From NCBI GenBank assembly GCA_947359465.1, contig CANAIC010000125.1, positions 1 through 64,000 of the forward strand: a stretch of DNA of 64,000 nt. Reading direction: 5' to 3'. The stretch comes from Metellina segmentata (lineage: Eukaryota > Arthropoda > Arachnida > Araneae > Tetragnathidae). This document shows positions 45,967-59,722 of the stretch, piece after piece. Numbering within the stretch: the stretch's first letter is position 1; every line of letters starts with the position of its first letter. The translations under genes and the position numbers were made by a program. Below the pieces are notes generated by a model. That model saw only the letters and a list, made by a program, of their open reading frames with translations. It was not told the DNA's origin and searched no databases.

Positions 45967-48900
45967 TTAAAAAATGTAAAAATAAGCTATCTATGAAATT
46001 CAACGAAGTCAAGAGAGGGTCTAAAAATAATCCCAAATAAAATCGTGGAGAAAAGACTTGATGAAATTAAAGACATTTAGGCTATAACGACATTAGTTAA
46101 AGAACTGGTTTGTCTGTTGGGGGGGCCTGCACTAAAGTATTGTAAATATTGAGTATGAGTGCTATACTGGTGTTCAAAAAGTTATTTTTTTTTAATAAAA
46201 AAGAGAAAAAAAAGCCATAATTAAGTATTATTTTTTATACAGAAAGTCTCTGTAAAGATTATAATTTAGAAGGTTCAAAAGACCCATTCAAGATGTATAT
46301 TTACGGTTGTATATTCTATTAAGTAAATATTGAGAAAAAAGTTAGACGCACTGTTAGCGTAACTACTAAAAATTGTCAAGACCTGTATAAATTTTTTCTC
46401 AATAAATGAGGAACCGCTTGTTCTGGTCCCAAATCGTCGCCGCTTGGCTTCGGCCGGGTCGGTGTAATAAGCATACCCTGTGAGGCCATTCTTGGCGCCA
46501 TACCCACTTGCTTGTAGTAACTTGCGAGTCGTTGGCGGCCTTTCCTGTGAGGTTCGATTCCGCTTGGAGTGCATTTCTCTTTTCTGTGTCAATAAATTTT
46601 TGCTGACGCATGGCCAAATATGGCGCCATAAAATCCCGAATCCAACCCATCTTGTACCCAGTTTTGGACTAAAAATGTGTTGCCTAAAAATATGCTATAA
46701 CACAAACAAAAAAAGTCTTAAAAAAGTAATTGCAACTTTTTTCGAATGTCTGCCAATGAAAGGCCTACGCAGTAAACAAAATAGACCCAAATTGGAAAAT
46801 AAAATTATTTTTTAATAGAATTCGGAATTACATTTTATCCAAAATTTAATTAAGGTGTCTAAATATGCAACATAATTTCTAAAAATAACAAACTAGCGTA
46901 AAATGATAGAAATTCTGAAAAATTCCCCATAGTTTAAAAGTTATGTAAAATCCTCAACTTTGTACCAAAATTAACTTGTATTTTTTAAAGCGTTTGCTTT
47001 CACTTAAACAATGCTTATTCTTGCTAGAAATATGTTAAAGTCGTCAAAATACTATTCACTCTCATTTGAAAATTCTTCAGAATAAAAATATATTCAATCC
47101 TTGAAAAGATCAGCATAACATATTCAGGCCTAAGTTGTACTATTCTTCAAATGGAGTTTTTATTTGTATATACCTATACTAATTTATTTATTCAGTAAAG
47201 TTAACATTTTAAATATATATTTTTCAGAAAATTTGATTTCCATCTTACAGTGGCTACCACTCTTCATTCAACAGCCTTGCGTTCGAATCCCGATCTCTAT
47301 GAATGTTCAAAGTGGTTTGGAATCCACTTTGAAGTCGTAAGTTGTGGTCTAATCGGGCGCATCCATTATTTTTATCTCGAGAGGCTGAATTTGTTTCATA
47401 AGATCTCTATTTTTAGGTGGTAATTTGAAATGTTGAGCAACCCATAAATGCAATGAGTTGTAATTTTTAAAGTATAAATTATTCCGAGAGTACTTGAAGA
47501 GCGCGTTCTCCTCGAAACATGTTAGAGATGAACAGATCAAAGTTAGACCAAAAGACATTCTTATGAATTACGAATACAAATATTTCCTCTTAATATTATT
47601 TTATTCTTGTATTTCATATTTTTGAAAAGATACTAGAACGAATGTTACGCATTTTAACCTATATTTTCAATTGAACGAGATTCTCTTAAAATACCAATTT
47701 TGTTTTTCAGTTTTTGTTGTAAATGGAAATATTAGATATCATAAAAGAATTGAATTGATCTGATTGAAATTAAAATAGATTTCGAGCTTTTGATAGCCTT
47801 ACTAATACTTTGATAGCCTTTAATACTATCAATTAGAATTGAAATTTTGATTACAAAATGCTCATAAGAAAGAATTTAAAACTCAGTTTTCCAAATGAAA
47901 AGCAAATAGAAGGAATTTAATATCACTTGGTTTCACACTTAATTTATCAATTGATGCAGGAAATAATTCGTATCATTAATTCGTCGGTTAATATCACCGA
48001 AGTCGGTGTGTTCATGTGAAACACTGCTTGTGCTTCATTTTAACATATGCTCGTGAAATTCCATTATTCATATTTTTTTTAGCGTATGTGCTTGGTTTTT
48101 AAAATATTTATTTAAATTTCCAAATTTATTTACAAGAACATTGATCTGATTTTTTAATACTATCAACTCATTAAACGTCATAAATGTTGGATTCATAAAT
48201 TAAAAAAAAAGCTGTGCTCAATTGGCTGTTTATTGTTAGTATCATTTCAAGCTCTCAACTTAAGAAAATTAGTATTTGTTAGTAATTTCAATAATTTTCA
48301 TGCAATTTTTCAGAGTTTTATTGTATGATAATTTTAAAAAATCGCAGTGGTACTTCCATAACTTTTATGGTATTTTAGTGAACGTTACACTGAAGCAACA
48401 CAACGGGCTATTGATGACGGTCGAAGATCAACACCCGAAGGGAACGATAAGAGGATCAACACCCGAAGAGAAAGATAAGAGAACAACACCACGTAAGTTT
48501 GAACTATGGTTAGATGACGAGGTCACACCTGAGCTGGAATTTTATCCTCTGCGAATGAAAAATAAATTATAAGTGTCCGAAGATGTATACTGAGAGAGTT
48601 GGAATTTTAAAATGTGTTTATCTAACTATTGAAAATCACGCATTAGAAATTTCAACATTTGATCTCATTTTATCATCACAAAAATTTATTCCAGTTGTCA
48701 ATATAAGGGTGAACTGAAGTTCCATTAAACAGTTTTTCATTTGTTCCAAAAACAATTCATGAATATGTAATGGTCTTCTGATGTAAACTTTTAAAAACTA
48801 AATTAGCTTCATATTTTTTTCATCTCGATTTTTCTGGGTTGATTCTTGACCAGCTCCCCGGGGGAGACCCCTTGACAGTATTCTAAGAGATGCTAAAGTT

Positions 48901-49582
48901 GTTCAACTAACAAATAGATTTAATTGAGACACGTTTTTACAAAAGGGAACAAATGCTAAAATTGAAAAATATATTTTTTGATTGATTCTTATATAATATT
49001 TCAAGCGGAATCGAATGGCGACATTGAATTTGTTAAAACACGACCCTAGTCACAAAGTATATAAAGGAAAATAGAAATTTTTATTAGATGAGTGACAGAA
49101 CCTAAACGTGTTCATTGATCTCTATTCTTTTTTATTTTAAAGGTGTCAGCTAAAACTGTTTGTTAATAGTCTTTAATTTTATTTTGTAAGAAATCGTTAT
49201 GCTTCCTTCACTTTACCACCGCTTAACGAAGGAAAAAAAGAAGAGAAAGGAAGTTTCTATGTACGTTTTACTAGAGCTACAAAATGGCTATTGACGAAGG
49301 TCCAGAATCAATGCCATAGGAGAGATCCGAGGACACTACCTCATAATTTTGGAAACCCAGTCTTCAAACTTCCACACCACACCAACGTGAGGACATTTGG
49401 TCCACGACGGATTTAACTTGCACGAGTCCCCTCTACACTTCGAATCTTTAGCTGAGCAGCACACGAGTGCGTGGAGAGGTGATCAATAGTACATCCGGTC
49501 GATGCTGCTGAATGGTAATGAAAAGGCAAGGCATACTCTAAATCAATCTTGGAGGGGGAAAATGATGAAAAATTCTATTTAT

Positions 49583-50608
49583 TTAGAGTAGATCCAGGTC
49601 GTTTTTTTTTTATCTCGGTCTAGGGTAGTCGTATCTGGGGATTTGGAGTATAGAATAGTTATTATGACAGGAGAGTTTTGTGTAGAAATTTGTACTGAGT
49701 TTATAAAAAAACTCTTTGATCTCGTACATCTTAACTTCTTCCCTAATTTTTATGTTGCGGTTGAACCACGGGCTGTCTATAGCTATTCGAAGGGTAATGT
49801 TTTGGAAAGATTCTTTTTATGTGAGTTTCAGGAGCAAATCTAGTGTAGGTGACCATTGTTCGTAACATTGGTTTGTACAGGATCACTTTGTTTTGGAGCG
49901 TTGTTTTCGATTTTCTATTTATTAAGGGTTAAATTAAATTATACACACGCGCAAATAGGAACGTTTTCGTAATAGAAGACATATGTCTATACCAGACTAG
50001 TTTGGAGTCATAAGATGACTCCAAGGTATTTTCAGTCTGGTACATTTCGGAGCCAAAGAGCTTGAGTGGAGGAAGAGGGTTGATTTTCTTTCGAGTGAAC
50101 ATTATAGCTTGGCATTTGTATGCGTTCAATTGGATTTTCCAGTTTATGAGCAAGGACTCGAGTTTATGGAGATATTGTTTGAGTGTGAGCCACAATGGAT
50201 TGAAAGTCTTGGTTCTAGTCAGTACCGCTGTATCGTCGGCGAACATGCATAGGAGGGTATTGTTTCTTGTGATGTCATTTACGTAAATGTTGATAATTTG
50301 GACCCGAGTATGTAACCCTATGGGGTGCCAGCTTGAATTGAACGAAGGATGGAATAATCTTGGTTGACCCGAACAATAAAATGCCTACGTGAAAGGTAGG
50401 AATGAATGATGAGGAAAAGAGTGAGGGTGAAAAAGTAATGAATGAGTTTGTAAATTAGACCATAAACCCAAACTCGATGTAAGCCTTGCTCCAGCGGTGC
50501 CAACGGTATTATTACAATGGTAAGTAAGCGTTCGTATTCTCTCGACCACCAGCTTGAGCACCTGTTTCTATGCGATATTTTAGCATGATTCATTATTTCT
50601 ATACACAT
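49583..50608 (-). pseudogene. Jockey ORF2 remnant, unit 8
   Basis: FADD box just below 50246 and stop after AGTP at 50318-50320. It has the GATCTCG form near 49717 and the shortest T-run (10). Confidence 0.85.
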
Positions 50609-51133
50609 TTCAATAAAGCATGTCTAAGATTTTTTTTATGGTCTTATAGGTGTACTGTTCTGAGTGTGTTGATTACTTTTGATAGGTTTTTTTTCAGTAA
50701 TCAGGGTCATTACACAAAATAATTAATTTAAACTTAACTATTCAAAAAATGCTCACATATTCTCATAGATTATTGGTATGGATTATTGATAGTTAAAAGA
50801 TTAACACTATTTACGTACTACCAATGAAATTAGCATCCATAGTTGCTAAGTACAAATAATTTCTTTTACAGTATTTTATTATGTAATGTGAATGAAACAT
50901 AAAATAAGCAAAATGAAATGGAAAGATCTTTAAATAATTATCTAGTTTATTAACTATTTCAGTGTCAACAAAATTCTTTAATTCGCTGACCAGCACATGA
51001 CCTATGAAGCAAAAAAAAAATAGAATGAATCAGAAATACAACTTAATTTTTTTAACTTTTTTATACCCTGTGAGGCCAAGTGCTATAGAACCTCTCTATA
51101 ACCAAGTGCTATCGAACAGTAGCTACCGATACT

Positions 51134-52625
51134 CAGTGGCGGATCAAGTCAAGTGTTGCCCCAAGCGGTAAAAATTTCGGGGCCCTCAAACTCAAGTTGG
51201 AAAAAAAAGTTTCAAGAAAACTCTCAATAAGTTATTAACAAAAAAGAAAAGTAATAAAAAATGTCATGCCATAACACATTAAATAAATTCATTAAAAAAA
51301 AAACATTTTTACATGAATTTCCGTTTTGCAAATTCGTCAATTATTTTGGCAGTGTCATTTCGGTTTAAAATTTATTACTCTATATACAGAATGACCATAT
51401 TATTAAATCTTTTCTCGTAGTACTGAAATAATTATAACGATGTTTTCCTGACGCATTATGTAAAGTTTAAAAAAATTTCAATAATATTTCAACATTTGGA
51501 AATGTACAAGACATTTTTTTGGCGGCTCGATAGATGTCTAGTGTAGTTTTTATGGTGTCCTCGTTTTCTTATAGAAAGATTAAACAATCGTCAAATTAAT
51601 CTTCAAAAGAACAAACATCAATGTCCTTTTTGAAAATATCCTTCAACTTTTGTATCGTGTTCTTTTTTCAATTGATAAATCCCAATAAAAAGATATTCGA
51701 AAAGGCTCCCCAACAACTTCATACGTCTGAGTTCTTTTCGATAATCTGCCTTGGTGTTATCATATATGACATAAACTGAATTGACAATGAAATTTTCTCA
51801 TGTAAATTCATGTTCAACTTCTCTGTTTTCATCAAAAACATTTTTTTCCCCTTTGTTGTCTGCGAGTTTGTCCATCTTCAACATTAAATGTTAGCCCTGA
51901 TGAATCAGTCGCATCTTTTTCAAATTCTTCTATGAAATAATTAATAAAATTTTTAATGACTTCAATAGAATAGATCCTTTTAATAGTTCGCATTCCACTG
52001 ATTGCATTGATTTACTAGTAACATTTATTTTTTGTAAAATAGTATTCCAAAATAACTGTTTCATTTTTGTCCATTTTCTTCAAATGTGAAATTGCCTTTG
52101 CTATGGTAATTTTTTTCTTCTTCTGAATTATAAATTTCACTTAAAGCCTCTTTTATATGGGTGAAACCAAGTTTTACAGCTAATACAGCATCTACTTTTT
52201 TGTGCTGACCATCTTGCATCAGAAATCTTCCACTGAGGAGGAATGTTTGTACATTTCTAGATTTCTGGTTAAAATTTTCCAGCGATGGGTTGACGGAAAA
52301 AAAAATGTGAATATGTTCTGCACAAACATAGAATACTGAATAGAAGCGCTACACGTTTATGCATTGAAATTTCCAATTAAATTTAAGAAATGATTAGTAC
52401 ACGGAATTCAAACCGCCCTTGGGCTATGTTCTTTTAAACATTCTTGCAAACCTGAGTACTTCTCTGACATATTGGGAGCATTATTAAATGATTGTCCTCA
52501 ACAGTTTTCAATATCCACTACTATTTTAATTAAAATTTGCAAAACTTCTTGTTCCAAATATGTTTATCGATGGGAATAAATTCCACAACTGGCAAGATAA
52601 TAAAAAGTTTTATTTTCCAGTAAAT
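51134..52625 (-). pseudogene. hAT remnant, unit 8
   Basis: Terminus at 51134. It has a private CCACTACTATT near 52516. Otherwise it is as in the other units. Confidence 0.82.
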
Positions 52626-55600
52626 TTAAAAAATGTAAAAATAAGCTATCTATGAAATTCAACGAAGTCAAGAGAGGGTCTAAAAATAATCCCAAATAAA
52701 ATCGTGGAGAAAAGACTTGATGAAATTAAAGACATTTAGGCTATAACGACATTAGTTAAAGAACTGGTTTGTCTGTTGGGGGGGCCTGCACTAAAGTATT
52801 GTAAATATTGAGTATGAGTGCTATACTGGTGTTCAAAAAGTTATTTTTTTTTAATAAAAAAGAGAAAAAAAAAGCCATAATTAAGTATTATTTTTTATAC
52901 AGAAAGTCTCTGTAAAGATTATAATTTAGAAGGTTCAAAAGACCCATTCAAGATGTATATTTACGGTTGTATATTCTATTAAGTAAATATTGAGAAAAAA
53001 GTTAGACGCACTGTTAGCGTAACTACTAAAAATTGTCAAGACCTGTATAAATTTTTTCTCAATAAATGAGGAACCGCTTGTTCTGGTCCCAAATCGTCGC
53101 CGCTTGGCTTCGGCCGGGTCGGTGTAATAAGCATACCCTGTGAGGCCATTCTTGGCGCCATACCCACTTGCTTGTAGTAACTTGCGAGTCGTTGGCGGCC
53201 TTTCCTGTGAGGTTCGATTCCGCTTGGAGTGCATTTCTCTTTTCTGTGTCAATAAATTTTTGCTGACGCATGGCCAAATATGGCGCCATAAAATCCCGAA
53301 TCCAACCCATCTTGTACCCAGTTTTGGACTAAAAATGTGTTGCCTAAAAATATGCTATAACACAAACAAAAAAAGTCTTAAAAAAGTAATTGCAACTTTT
53401 TTCGAATGTCTGCCAATGAAAGGCCTACGCAGTAAACAAAATAGACCCAAATTGGAAAATAAAATTATTTTTTAATAGAATTCGGAATTACATTTTATCC
53501 AAAATTTAATTAAGGTGTCTAAATATGCAACATAATTTCTAAAAATAACAAACTAGCGTAAAATGATAGAAATTCTGAAAAATTCCCCATAGTTTAAAAG
53601 TTATGTAAAATCCTCAACTTTGTACCAAAATTAACTTGTATTTTTTAAAGCGTTTGCTTTCACTTAAACAATGCTTATTCTTGCTAGAAATATGTTAAAG
53701 TCGTCAAAATACTATTCACTCTCATTTGAAAATTCTTCAGAATAAAAATATATTCAATCCTTGAAAAGATCAGCATAACATATTCAGGCCTAAGTTGTAC
53801 TATTCTTCAAATGGAGTTTTTATTTGTATATACCTATACTAATTTATTTATTCAGTAAAGTTAACATTTTAAATATATATTTTTCAGAAAATTTGATTTC
53901 CATCTTACAGTGGCTACCACTCTTCATTCAACAGCCTTGCGTTCGAATCCCGATCTCTATGAATGTTCAAAGTGGTTTGGAATCCACTTTGAAGTCGTAA
54001 GTTGTGGTCTAATCGGGCGCATCCATTATTTTTATCTCGAGAGGCTGAATTTGTTTCATAAGATCTCTATTTTTAGGTGGTAATTTGAAATGTTGAGCAA
54101 CCCATAAATGCAATGAGTTGTAATTTTTAAAGTATAAATTATTCCGAGAGTATTTGAAGAGCGCGTTCTCCTCGAAACATGTTAGAGATGAACAGATCAA
54201 AGTTAGACCAAAAGACATTCTTATGAATTACGAATACAAATATTTCCTCTTAATATTATTTTATTCTTGTATTTCATATTTTTGAAAAGATACTAGAACG
54301 AATGTTACGCATTTTAACCTATATTTTCAATTGAACGAGATTCTCTTAAAATACCAATTTTGTTTTTCAGTTTTTGTTGTAAATGGAAATATTAGATATC
54401 ATAAAAGAATTGAATTGATCTGATTGAAATTAAAATAGATTTCGAGCTTTTGATAGCCTTACTAATACTTTGATAGCCTTTAATACTATCAATTAGAATT
54501 GAAATTTTGATTACAAAATGCTCATAAGAAAGAATTTAAAACTCAGTTTTCCAAATGAAAAGCAAATAGAAGGAATTTAATATCACTTGGTTTCACACTT
54601 AATTTATCAATTGATGCAGGAAAGAATTCGTATCATTAATTCGTCGGTTAATATCACCGAAGTCGGTGTGTTCATGTGAAACACTGCTTGTGCTTCATTT
54701 TAACATATGCTCGTGAAATTCCATTATTCATATTTTTTTTAGCGTATGTGCTTGGTTTTTAAAATATTTATTTAAATTTCCAAATTTATTTACAAGAACA
54801 TTGATCTGATTTTTTAATACTATCAACTCATTAAACGTCATAAATGTTGGATTCATAAATTAAAAAAAAAGCTGTGCTCAATTGGCTGTTTATTGTTAGT
54901 ATCATTTCAAGCTCTCAACTTAAGAAAATTAGTATTTGTTAGTAATTTCAATAATTTTCATGCAATTTTTCAGAGTTTTATTGTATGATAATTTTAAAAA
55001 ATCGCAGTGGTACTTCCATAACTTTTATGGTATTTTAGTGAACGTTACACTGAAGCAACACAACGGGCTATTGATGACGGTCGAAGATCAACACCCGAAG
55101 GGAACGATAAGAGGATCAACACCCGAAGAGAAAGATAAGAGAACAACACCACGTAAGTTTGAACTATGGTTAGATGACGAGGTCACACCTGAGCTGGAAT
55201 TTTATCCTCTGCGAATGAAAAATAAATTATAAGTGTCCGAAGATGTATACTGAGAGAGTTGGAATTTTAAAATGTGTTTATCTAACTATTGAAAATCACG
55301 CATTAGAAATTTCAACATTTGATCTCATTTTATCATCACAAAAATTTATTCCAGTTGTCAATATAAGGGTGAACTGAAGTTCCATTAAACAGTTTTTCAT
55401 TTGTTCCAAAAACAATTCATGAATATGTAATGGTCTTCTGATGTAAACTTTTAAAAACTAAATTAGCTTCATATTTTTTTCATCTCGATTTTTCTGGGTT
55501 GATTCTTGACCAGCTCCCCGGGGGAGACCCCTTGACAGTATTCTAAGAGATGCTAAAGTTGTTCAACTAACAAATAGATTTAATTGAGACACGTTTTTAC

Positions 55601-56242
55601 AAAAGGGAACAAATGCTAAAATTGAAAAATATATTTTTTGATTGATTCTTATATAATATTTCAAGCGGAATCGAATGGCGACATTGAATTTGTTAAAACA
55701 CGACCCTAGTCACAAAGTATATAAAGGAAAATAGAAATTTTTATTAGATGAGTGACAGAACCTAAACGTGTTCATTGATCTCTATTCTTTTTTATTTTAA
55801 AGGTGTCAGCTAAAACTGTTTGTTAATAGTCTTTAATTTTATTTTGTAAGAAATCGTTATGCTTCCTTCACTTTACCACCGCTTAACGAAGGAAAAAAAG
55901 AAGAGAAAGGAAGTTTCTATGTACGTTTTACTAGAGCTACAAAATGGCTATTGACGAAGGTCCAGAATCAATGCCATAGGAGAGATCCGAGGACACTACC
56001 TCATAATTTTGGAAACCCAGTCTTCAAACTTCCACACCACACCAACGTGAGGACATTTGGTCCACGACGGATTTAACTTGCACGAGTCCCCTCTACACTT
56101 CGAATCTTTAGCTGAGCAGCACACGAGTGCGTGGAGAGGTGATCAATAGTACATCCGGTCGATGCTGCTGAATGGTAATGAAAAGGCAAGGCATACTCTA
56201 AATCAATCTTGGAGGGGGAAAATGATGAAAAATTCTATTTAT

Positions 56243-57269
56243 TTAGAGTAGATCCAGGTCGTTTTTTTTTTTATCTCGGTCTAGGGTAGTCGTATCTGGG
56301 GATTTGGAGTATAGAATAGTTATTATGACAGGAGAGTTTTGTGTAGAAATTTGTACTGAGTTTATAAAAAAACTCTTTGATCTCGTACATCTTAACTTCT
56401 TCCCTAATTTTTATGTTGCGGTTGAACCACGGGCTGTCTATAGCTATTCGAAGGGTAATGTTTTGGAAAGATTCTTTTTATGTGAGTTTCAGGAGCAAAT
56501 CTAGTGTAGGTGACCATTGTTCGTAACATTGGTTTGTACAGGATCACTTTGTTTTGGAGCGTTGTTTTCGATTTTCTATTTATTAAGGGTTAAATTAAAT
56601 TATACACACGCGCAAATAGGAACGTTTTCGTAATAGAAGACATATGTCTATACCAGACTAGTTTGGAGTCATAAGATGACTCCAAGGTATTTTCAGTCTG
56701 GTACATTTCGGAGCCAAAGAGCTTGAGTGGAGGAAGAGGGTTGATTTTCTTTCGAGTGAACATTATAGCTTGGCATTTGTATGCGTTCAATTGGATTTTC
56801 CAGTTTATGAGCAAGGACTCGAGTTTATGGAGATATTGTTTGAGTGTGAGCCACAATGGATTGAAAGTCTTGGTTCTAGTCAGTACCGCTGTATCGTCGG
56901 CGAACATGCATAGGAGGGTATTGTTTCTTGTGATGTCATTTACGTAAATGTTGATAATTTGGACCCGAGTATGTAACCCTATGGGGTGCCAGCTTGAATT
57001 GAACGAAGGATGGAATAATCTTGGTTGACCCGAACAATAAAATGCCTACGTGAAAGGTAGGAATGAATGATGAGGAAAAGAGTGAGGGTGAAAAAGTAAT
57101 GAATGAGTTTGTAAATTAGACCATAAACCCAAACTCGATGTAAGCCTTGCTCCAGCGGTGCCAACGGTATTATTACAATGGTAAGTAAGCGTTCGTATTC
57201 TCTCGACCACCAGCTTGAGCACCTGTTTCTATGCGATATTTTAGCATGATTCATTATTTCTATACACAT
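56243..57269 (-). pseudogene. Jockey ORF2 remnant, unit 9
   Basis: FADD box just below 56907 and stop after AGTP at 56979-56981. It has the GATCTCG form near 56378. The T-run is 11 long. Confidence 0.85.
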
Positions 57270-57802
57270 TTCAATAAAGCATGTCTAAGATTTTTTTTAT
57301 GGTCTTATAGGTGTACTGTTCTATATATGAGTGTGTTGATTACTTTTGATAGGTTTTTTTTCAGTAATCAGGGTCACATTACACAAAATAATTAATTTAA
57401 AATTAACTATTCAAAAAATGCTCACATATTCTCATAGATTATTGGTATGGATTATTGATAGTTAAAAGATTAACACTATTTACGTACTACCAATGAAATT
57501 AGCATCCATAGTTGCTAAGTACAAATAATTTCTTTTACAGTATTTTATTATGTAATGTGAATGAAACATAAATAAGCAAAATGAAATGGAAAGATCTTTA
57601 AATAATTATCTAGTTTATTAAATATTTCAGTGTCAACAAAATTCTTTAATTCGCTGACCAGCACATGACCTATGAAGCAAAAAAAAAAATAGAATGAATC
57701 AGAAATACAACTTAATTTTTTTAACTTTTTTATACCCTGTGAGGCCAAGTGCTATAGAACCTCTCTATAACCAAGTGCTATCGAACAGTAGCTACCGATA
57801 CT

Positions 57803-59292
57803 CAGTGGCGGATCAAGTCAAGTGTTGCCCCAAGCGGTAAAAATTTCGGGGCCCTCAAACTCAAGTTGGAAAAAAAAGTTTCAAGAAAACTCTCAATAAG
57901 TTATTAACAAAAAAGAAAAGTAATAAAAAATGTCATGCCATAACACATTAAATAAATTCATTAAAAAAAAACATTTTTACATGAATTTCCGTTTTGCAAA
58001 TTCGTCAATTATTTTGGCAGTGTCATTTCGGTTTAAAATTTATTACTCTATATACAGAATGACCATATTATTAAATCTTTTCTCGTAGTACTGAAATAAT
58101 TATAACGATGTTTTCCTGACGCATTATGTAAAGTTTAAAAAAATTTCAATAATATTTCAACATTTGGAAATGTACAAGACATTTTTTTGGCGGCTCGATA
58201 GATGTCTAGTGTAGTTTTTATGGTGTCCTCGTTTTCTTATAGAAAGATTAAACAATCGTCAAATTAATCTTCAAAAGAACAAACATCAATGTCCTTTTTG
58301 AAAATATCCTTCAACTTTTGTATCGTGTTCTTTTTTCAATTGATAAATCCCAATAAAAAGATATTCGAAAAGGCTCCCCAACAACTTCATACGTCTGAGT
58401 TCTTTTCGATAATCTGCCTTGGTGTTATCATATATGACATAAACTGAATTGACAATGAAATTTTCTCATGTAAATTCATGTTCAACTTCTCTGTTTTCAT
58501 CAAAAACATTTTTTTCCCCTTTGTTGTCTGCGAGTTTGTCCATCTTCAACATTAAATGTTAGCCCTGATGAATCAGTCGCATCTTTTTCAAATTCTTCTA
58601 TGAAATAATTAATAAAATTTTTAATGACTTCAATAGAATAGATCCTTTTAATAGTTCGCATTCCACTGATTGCATTGATTTACTAGTAACATTTATTTTT
58701 TGTAAAATAGTATTCCAAAATAACTGTTTCATTTTTGTCCATTTTCTTCAAATGTGAAATTGCCTTTGCTATGGTAATTTTTTTCTTCTTCTGAATTATA
58801 AATTTCACTTAAAGCCTCTTTTATATGGGTGAAACCAAGTTTTACAGCTAATACAGCATATACTTTTTTGTGCTGACCATCTTGCATCAGAAATCTTCCA
58901 CTGAGGAGGAATGTTTGTACATTTCTAGATTTCTGGTTAAAATTTTCCAGCGATGGGTTGACGGAAAAAAAATGTGAATATGTTCTGCACAAACATAGAA
59001 TACTGAATAGAAGCGCTACACGTTTATGCATTGAAATTTCCAATTAAATTTAAGAAATGATTAGTACACGGAATTCAAACCGCCCTTGGGCTATGTTCTT
59101 TTAAACATTCTTGCAAACCTGAGTACTTCTCTGACATATTGGGAGCATTATTAAATGATTGTCCTCAACAGTTTTCAATATCCACTCCTATTTTAATTAA
59201 AATTTGCAAAACTTCTTGTTCCAAATATGTTTATCGATGGGAATAAATTCCACAACTGGCAAGATAATAAAAAGTTTTATTTTCCAGTAAAT
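57803..59292 (-). pseudogene. hAT remnant, unit 9
   Basis: Terminus at 57803. As in unit 4, an eight-A run (near 58968) opens a 104-codon minus frame at 58729-59043; here one residue differs (Tyr for Asp before AVLAVK) through a private substitution near 58860. Confidence 0.83.
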
Positions 59293-59722
59293 TTAAAAAA
59301 TGTAAAAATAAGCTATCTATGGAATTCAACGAAGTCAAGAGAGGGTCTAAAAATAATCCCAAATAAAATCGTGGAGAAAAGACTTGATGAAATTGAAGAC
59401 ATTTAGGCTATAACGACATTAGTTAAAGAACTGGTTTGTCTGTTGGGGGGCCTGCACTAAAGTATTGTAAATATTGAGTATGAGTGCTATACTGGTGTTC
59501 AAAAAGTTATTTTTTTTTAATAAAAAAGAGAAAAAAAAGCCATAATTAAGTATTATTTTTTATACAGAAAGTCTCTGTAAAGATTATAATTTAGAAGGTT
59601 CAAAAGACCCATTCAAGATGTATATTTACGGTTGTATATTCTATTAAGTAAATATTGAGAAAAAAGTTAGACGCACTGTTAGCGTAACTACTAAAAATTG
59701 TCAAGACCTGTATAAATTTTTT

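Larger units (their letters stand above)
39828..46397. repeat. Repeat unit 7, 5' truncated by the same deletion
   Basis: The first 90 bp are missing; from ATTCTTGGCGCC onward the copy is complete. The plus-strand frame over the GC-rich segment is extended to 131 codons (39760-40155) by the junction, which is an accident of the deletion. The 69-codon minus frame is at 40689-40898, the 98-codon plus frame at 41616-41912, the jockey remnant at 42923-43950, the hAT remnant at 44476-45966 and the junction-spanning minus frame at 46275-46592. Its 5' half shares variants with unit 8 and its middle shares variants with unit 6. Confidence 0.96.
46398..53057. repeat. Repeat unit 8 (6660 bp)
   Basis: Full-length copy. 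The 69-codon minus frame is at 47349-47558, the 98-codon plus frame at 48276-48572, the jockey remnant at 49583-50608, the hAT remnant at 51134-52625 and the junction-spanning minus frame at 52935-53252. TACTTGAAG near 47491 and AAATAATTCG near 47961 are shared with unit 7 only. It has the shortest T-run (10) near 49602 and a private CCACTACTATT near 52516. Confidence 0.97.
53058..59722. repeat. Repeat unit 9 (6665 bp)
   Basis: Full-length copy. The 69-codon minus frame is at 54009-54218, the 98-codon plus frame at 54936-55232, the jockey remnant at 56243-57269, the hAT remnant at 57803-59292 and the junction-spanning minus frame at 59600-59917. One A is lost near 57570 (CATAAATAAG), altering a short minus frame there. 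The A-run near 58968 is short as in unit 4, and the G-run near 59443 has six rather than seven G. It lacks the AAATTAAAGAC variant carried by units 4-8. Confidence 0.97.
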
